Below are positions 58,148 through 64,000 of a DNA stretch of 64,000 nucleotides, in pieces. Positions within the stretch are counted from its first letter, which is position 1. Every line of letters begins with the position of its first letter. Position numbers and translations under genes: made by a program. This stretch comes from Pyrocephalus nanus (lineage: Eukaryota > Chordata > Aves > Passeriformes > Tyrannidae), in assembly GCA_038380795.1 (NCBI GenBank), contig CM076263.1, positions 10,778,709 through 10,842,708 on the forward strand. The letters run 5' to 3'. The notes beneath the pieces are model-generated. The model was not told where the DNA came from and searched no databases. It saw nothing but the letters and a program-made list of their open reading frames with translations.

Positions 58148-60794
58148 ACCTAGTGACCTACTTTGGCAATTCCACAGTTGATCATTTGAGGTGGCAGACA
58201 GCACACAGATCAACACCAGATACTTGTCAGAGAGCTTTGGGAGGCTGCAGCACCAATGCAACGCTCAAATTTGGCAGGAAAGGGTGGGGGGACTCTGTTT
58301 AGCCAGACTGGCTGCCTGGGGCTGGAAGAAGAGAGACTTGTAGTGCCTCAGACTTTTGGACAATCTCTGAGAAAGCTGGGCGGTGGTTTTTTCAGGTCCC
58401 TGCACAATGATTTCCAGTGATGAGAAGTTCGGTTTGACAGCAAGAGGGACAAGTGCCAGCCACTCTGAGAGCAGGCACAGCCAAGCAGGGCAGTCAGCCA
58501 AGCCCTGCTTAAGGGGGACATTGTGAAAAATTTGGTGGACCCAAAGGGACAGAAGGGACACACTTGCGGGATAGAGCACAGGGGCTTCTCTGGCCAGGCC
58601 AAACATCCTTGCAGCTCCCTCATGCTGCTAGTGAGTCTGGAGCATCCCTAGTTTGTGTGGTCCTTGAAGGAGAGCCAGCTGTTTGCCAGACACTGGCACT
58701 CACTCCTCTACATCCACTACTGCTTCTTTGTGGAAAGGGGCCTCTTTATTTGGGCAGGACTGTGATGGCAATATGAAGAGAACTGCATGCATTTTACCTA
58801 AACTTTTGCCTAGCACATTCATAGCTGATATATTACAAATTGTTTCTTTCTAATCATAAGCGCTTGCTTATAAATGTACTTCCTGACCATAGGTCTCAAA
58901 TAATTTTATAAGTTATGGTAGTGTGGCAGTGCAGTTGTCATTATTTGACAGGTGGATAAATCAATTAGAAGAAGGGAAATTGATTTTCTCACTCATAAAA
59001 AAAAGTAATGTAAGTCCCCGAACCCCCAATGCGTTTCCTGCTTCCAGCTCTGGGACTGGTATTTTCTTACTATCTCTAAAACAAAGTTCAAAAGAAACAC
59101 CAGAATATCTCAAATAGAGTTTGATGCATAGAGTTTTATACGTAAGATAGCATTACACCAGCATTGGCATAAATTTAAAAATAAAGTGTACCAGAGAAAA
59201 ATAACCACTGAGAACAGCATGATAGCTGGATTACATGCTGTTTGCTGTAATCTTGTGTAACGTGACATACATATTTCAAAATGCAAGCACTCCAACTTGC
59301 TTATGTTTTGAACTGGGAATACAATCCACATGACAAAGACTAGAAAACAAATGTTTCAGATGTGCAGATTCATCTGCGTCTGCACATCTGTCCTGAGGAA
59401 AGGCAGGAGGAGAGGTAAATATAATGCAGAAAGAAAGGAGACATAGGAAGCAAAATAGGACACAAAATTAACCTCTCTCAAAAGCCCTTATTTCATGAAA
59501 TGGAAAAAAATCTGGGGCAAAGTTTCCAGTACTACTGTATTTATCTTGGAAGTGTCAAGTAAAAATGTATGTCTAACCAAAGTAAATTTACAAAGCTGCA
59601 GATAAAAGTATCAGACGTATTCTGTGAAGTCTCTCCTGGGAATCTCAGCAGTGAAACAACACAACAGTCACAGTGGTTCAAGAGCTCAGCAAAAACTCCC
59701 AGTGTGATGTGTTGAAACTGAATTTGCACTCAAGGGATAAACACGTGATCAGAGAGCTAATTTTGATCCTGTAAGTAGCTTTGATGAGTCCAGCTCTGGA
59801 ACTAGGCAATCTGTTCTGCTGGCAATGTGTTTTTCCAAGATTTTGAAATATTTGGAGACAGTAAGAGTATTGAAAATACTCAAAATGCTTTTAAAAGCTT
59901 TTTCCTTCATCTCTTTATCAAAATGTAAATTGCACAGGCATTTGAATAGAGTGATTAGATAAATTCATGGGGAGAAAACTCTTACTGAGAGAGAAACACA
60001 TAGCTAGAACTTCTGACTAGAACCTAAACCCAGGTGAAGTCAAATCAAGAAAATCTGTGCAAAGTAATACTGCATTGCCCAGCCCTTGCTGTGCCTGGCA
60101 GGCACCATGCTGGAAAATGTACTTCTTTGTGCTTGATGGAGGAGAAACAGTTGGTGTGGAATGGGCAGAGATGCATGGCAGATCCAATTAAAAGCTATGC
60201 TTGGTCCATCCAGCAGAAGCGAGCAACAAGGCTGCTCTTCTAGGTGAGGTGTGTAGGTTCTCTCTGCAGCCAATACAGACAGTATTTACAATACAGTAAA
60301 TCAAGAGAATGAATCACACCATTTATCTCAGACATCAGCCCTAGGAGAAGGTGAGTTCACTTATGCAGATGTCTTTCTCTGTTTGGACTGGGAGGCAGCT
60401 TCTTCCAGACACATCAGCTTCAGATGCTCTGTGAGGTAAGAGCCAGCTCTGCCTGATGTTACCAGGCAGGAACAGCTGCCACTCTCTGCTCTTTCCTCTG
60501 GCTCCCCTCAGCTCCCACTCACTCACTCTTCAACCCAAGTTCTAGGCTATCTGTTGTATATGGAAAGAGCAGTCGTTCCTGCCTGTATTTATATAAACAC
60601 TGTCCAGTAAGAACTGATTTTTTCCTTCAAAACCTGTTTTTTAGCCTGCAATTCAGCCATTCTGAGCTCTTCGTGTCCCCCTGCTGTCACACTTCTGCTT
60701 AGTGGGAACTCTTTCTGCTCTTCCCCTACAGCATCCCAAGCCCTCCATAGCCGACTCCTCTTCCTCGTATCCTCTCACACGATCCCTACAGGCC
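58148..60794. other. intergenic, mostly featureless
   Basis: No gene recognised. A perfect inverted repeat lies at 59357-59390. Confidence 0.65.
59357..59390. repeat. inverted repeat (12-base stem, 10-base loop)
   Basis: CAGATGTGCAGA at 59357-59368 and its exact reverse complement TCTGCACATCTG at 59379-59390, separated by TTCATCTGCG. No extension of pairing beyond the stem. Confidence 0.9.
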
Positions 60795-61345
60795 CTAACG
60801 CCGTCGTTGCCTTACAGACTGGGCGTGTTTGTGTTGGTGCAGGCTCCGTGCCCCAGGTGTCAGCAAGGGCAGCCTGGCGGGGTCCCCGCAGAAGACGCCG
60901 AGGGCCCAGGGGGTTCAGAGTATCCCGGCACACTCCGCCATGTCGCATCTCCCAGCAGTAATCTCAAACAGAAACACTAGGTATGGAAAATGGTGCTTAA
61001 GGAGTTTCCTCTGGGAAGTGCCACGAGACAGTGCTCCGTCTCCCTCTAGTGATGCCTGGGAGCAGGGATGCAGTCCCTGCGTCCGCGCCTAGACAGGCTT
61101 CTCTCTCCCGGCACACAGGAAGTCCAAGTCCCTACCTGGCCAGCGGTTCCCGGCTCTGTCTCCGGGACAGATCTCTATTTCAGGGTCTGAAGCATTAATT
61201 AATGTGGGAAACCGTCCTATAGAAAAGCTGCAGTCTCCCGGGCAGCCCGGTATAGCAGAGGCCGTGTTAGAACTCACACCATAACTGCTGCCAGACGGGA
61301 GTGGTCCCCTGGGTCTAGAGAAAACCATCCACACCCGCAGTTTGC
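60795..61345. promoter_or_regulatory. CpG-rich intergenic segment, possible promoter
   Basis: After the AMACR island this is the second CpG-dense stretch in the window (for example GGCGGGGTCCCCGCAGAAGA, CGCCGAGGGC, CGTCCGCGCC, CTCCCGGGCAGCCCGG). No coding exon is recognised. It could be a small CpG island of an unannotated transcript or a noncoding first exon of a gene to the right, or simply GC-rich old repeat sequence. Confidence 0.35.
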
Positions 61346-61411
61346 AAAATGGGAAAGCAGGAGCTTGCAAAATGGCCTCATTGTCCCATGGGGTTGTAAG
61401 TGATCTCTTGG

Positions 61412-62003
61412 TGTAAGCACTGGTTCTCATTTGGGCTGAGGTCGAGAAAATTTTCTTCACAGTAGCAGGGCAGGTATGGGGATGTGTTTTGGATTTGTGC
61501 TGGAAACAGTGCTGATAACAAAGGGATGATTTTGTTACTGCTGAGCAAGACTTGCACAAGGACAAGCCCTGATCTGCTCCTCACCCCAGTAAGATGGCTA
61601 GGGATGCGCAAGAATTTGGGAGAGGGCACAGCTGGGGCAGGTGACCGTAACTGACCACAGGGACCTTTCATACTATATGGCATTATGCTCAGCAAACAAA
61701 GCTGAGGGAAGAAGAAGGAAGGAGAGGACATTTGGAGGGATGGTGTTTCTCTTCCCAAGTCTCCGTTATGCCTGATAGAACCAGCTTTCCTGAGGATGGC
61801 GGAACACCTGCCTGCCCATGGGGAGTGGTGAATGAATTCCTTGTTTTGCCTTGTTTGTGTGCACAGCTTTTGCTTTACCCATTAAACTGTCTTTATCTTA
61901 GCCCACAAGTCTTTACTCTTTCCCAGTCCTCTCCTCCATCCCACAGTGGCAGAGGGAGTGAGAGGCTGTGTGGGGTTGAGTTGGTGGCTGGGGTTGAACC
62001 ACA
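61412..62003 (+). mobile_element. solo LTR of an endogenous retrovirus
   Basis: About 590 bases resembling, from memory, an LTR widespread in songbirds and other birds. Order of landmarks: TGTGTTTTGGATTTGTGCTG; CTGATAACA; TGCTGAGCA; CTGACCACAGGGA; TACTATATGGCATTATGCTC; GAACACCTGCCTGCCCATGG; GAATGAATTCCTTGTTTTGC; TTACCCATTAAACTGTCTTT (poly(A)-signal region); GAGAGGCTGTGTGGGG; final GGGGTTGAACCACA. No gag, pol or env sequence flanks it, so it is a solo LTR left by recombination. Boundaries are approximate and no target duplication is obvious. Confidence 0.8.
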
Positions 62004-64000
62004 TACTCTGCTCAGAAAACACCCTGGATTACTTTCATTGAGGAAGAGACCTCCCAAACCTGCTCTCTCTAGATAGCCTCATGTGGCAGGGGATGAACAC
62101 AGTGTCTAGGGTCACACGATGAAAGGACAGCTTGGTCACTGGCCTGGCACAAGGGCTGGGCGTGTGTTCCCCTGGGCTCCTCTGGGCAGTGCCATGGCAG
62201 CAGCAGCTCCATCTGCAAACCGTGGTGGGACAGAGAACAGCAGGGACACACACAAGCAGGACAGGACGTACAACCCGGCAAAGGCAGGGAAGGACACGGG
62301 GCACGGCGCTTCCACCAGAGCCCGCTGGATGGCAGTGACAGGTCTGGGACGGAGCAGGTCCCTGCACAGCTCCCGTGAATTTGCTCCCTGGAAGAGAGAG
62401 TGAAATCTATTCTAGAGCCTGTACCGTGAGCACACAGGTATTTTGCGCTCTTAATATTTGCTGTGAGCTCCTTAGGGATAGTCTCCCGCTAAACGAGCAG
62501 CTGCACCGCTGTGTGGTCCATGCTACTGTAGCATGGTTGTTGGGTTTTGACTGGTCTGCACCAGGGACACTTCACTGGAGTACACACAGAGTATATGCCT
62601 TGTGTTGAGCTAGTCAAGCAGGTCACCATGGCTTAATGGAAGTAGAAGGCTCCTTCTCTGCGCATTCTGCCCTCTCCAAACACTGTGACCATCCTCAGTC
62701 TGACAAACCTGATTTGCCCTGAGCCTGTGCCACCCCCTGGTAGCCCTCTGCCAGGATGGGGCTCAGTGAGCACTGGAATAAACACAATGGAGAAGGCAAC
62801 ACGTGTCTAGGAGCAGAGATCTGCTACTATTCTTGTCGGAAAAATATTAGCTGCTGCCTGTAACTTCACCTTTAGAGATTTTTCCTTAAGAATTGCCTTT
62901 TTTTTGGGGGGGTGGGGAGTGGGGATGGGAAAGCCATGTGGGTTTCAGCTGGTCACAACTGTAGAATCATTAAAATAATAATTTTGGCGTGGACACCCAA
63001 GTGGGGGTTGCGCAGTTTAGTACCCTGTTGCAAGTAGGTGAGATCAGGTTGCTTAGGCACTTTTCTGGCTGAGTTTTGAAAATCCCACAGTATGGAGCTT
63101 CCCTGCATTTCTGGGAGTTTCTCCAAGATATATTTGCCTACATGATGGAAAAGTTCTTCTTTCATTCTAATGCTCCAGCATGTGTCTGTTGCTTCTTGTT
63201 CTACCACTGTACGATTTCAAGGTGACTTGCTTGCATCAACCACAGCCTCTCGTTAGATAATTCTAGACAGCAATAACATTCCCTTCACCTTCCAAAGAAC
63301 CCACTCCCAGTATTACATCTACAGATTTTTACTGTCAAAAATAACAGCATTTTGTTTTAAAACTCTGTTTTTTTTAACCAAAGCATTAGGGCAGGTAAAT
63401 ACATAAACCCAAACAAGAGAAGAAAAGTTTTCTGTACTGCTTCATGACATCAGTGCCTGTGGTTCCCCTTGCTTTGTAGCTCACTATGCCTGTTCCAGGG
63501 AGTCCACACAGTTTGCAACACTGGTGGCTGACACCCACATTTGTAGTACGTGTCTGAGGGCCAGAGGCAGCCAAGGCTTTAATGACTTAAGGGATGAGGG
63601 CTCGGAGTCAATAACGGGCTTATGGCAGGGCTAGGAGAGCTGACCTGACTGCCTGCCCCTCTTTTTATCCCACCCTTCCTTGGAGGTTCCCACCCCAGCT
63701 ACAGGCATGGCTAAATGTCTCCTTAAACACTCCTGAACTGCCATAAACTGTAACCTGGCATGTTAAGGTAAACCAGCACCAATTTTGGTTTTCTTTCAAG
63801 CAGCAGGATTGTAACTTGTAATTTCTTAACTGCTTCTCCAATTGATTATCTGGAACTTGATGGGCATGGAATGCTTCATTATCCAGACTCAGGGAGCTCT
63901 GGTAGTCAAACAGCTGAATAGTACCAGCTATATTGTGCTCACGGATGATTTGAGCTGCAGGGAAAAGGAGGGCTTATCTCTGCACTCACAGGCAATGAAT
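62004..64000. other. intergenic right edge, nothing recognised
   Basis: No exon of a known neighbouring gene was recognised on either strand. A short G run lies at about 62906-62915. Confidence 0.6.

Noticed and set aside
57863..58302. Phe-rich open frames resembling membrane segments
   Set aside because: They are translations of the polypyrimidine tract.
61089..61565. 158-codon minus-strand open frame
   Set aside because: Its first 150 bases are antisense to the solo LTR and the rest lies in the CpG-rich segment. No protein family is recognisable.
36400..64000. Search for exons of the next conserved gene (RAI14) or another protein gene
   Set aside because: No ankyrin-repeat or other recognisable exon found on either strand; a noncoding exon cannot be excluded.
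1..64000. tRNA, rRNA, CRISPR and prokaryotic-type operon signals
   Set aside because: No B-box with acceptor stem, no regularly spaced repeats, and gene structure is clearly vertebrate.

Overview
This is vertebrate nuclear DNA, almost certainly from a bird and probably a songbird. Introns are long, coding exons are small with GT/AG borders, and dispersed repeats are sparse. The repeats that are present are avian CR1 LINE tails plus two LTR remnants of types I recall as common in passerine genomes. In the vertebrate genomes I know, the two genes found here are neighbours (human 5p13). In birds this block, with SLC45A2, lies on the Z chromosome, so Z linkage is a reasonable inference. Nothing prokaryotic, no CRISPR array and no tRNA or rRNA was seen.

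Two protein-coding genes are supported, both on the minus strand. (1) AMACR, alpha-methylacyl-CoA racemase: exons 1-4 lie at 13508-13757, 10738-10881, 8032-8192 and 2779-2965. They give 248 residues plus one base, with compatible phases and all three expected catalytic residues. The large last exon was not found between 1 and 2778 and should lie beyond the left edge. The gene starts in a CpG island at about 13.37-13.96 kb. (2) C1QTNF3 (CTRP3), a secreted collagen/C1q-domain adipokine: six exons between 36227 and 22852 give a complete protein. Two alternative donors in exon 1 predict a 246-residue and a 314-residue form, matching the short and long isoform pattern known in mammals. It has a TATA-type promoter at about 36.36 kb and two candidate poly(A) signals at about 22.3 and 21.2 kb.

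Layout: 1-2778 AMACR intron 4; 2779-13757 AMACR; about 13.4-14.0 kb CpG-island promoter; about 14-21.2 kb spacer with a CR1 scrap; 21.2-36.36 kb C1QTNF3; 36.4-64 kb with no recognisable gene. That last region holds two CR1 tails, an internally deleted LTR, a nearly full-length solo LTR, a G-rich polypurine tract next to an AT tract, a long polypyrimidine tract and a CpG-rich segment at about 60.8-61.35 kb.

The two proteins do not share a pathway: AMACR acts in peroxisomal and mitochondrial branched-chain fatty acid and bile acid metabolism, and CTRP3 is an extracellular signalling protein. They are arranged head-to-tail on one strand about 7 kb apart. In humans this arrangement yields a C1QTNF3-AMACR readthrough transcript, and the same could occur here. 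I found no convincing new biological system. The points most worth checking are isoform control in C1QTNF3, possible readthrough, and the CpG-rich segment near 61 kb.
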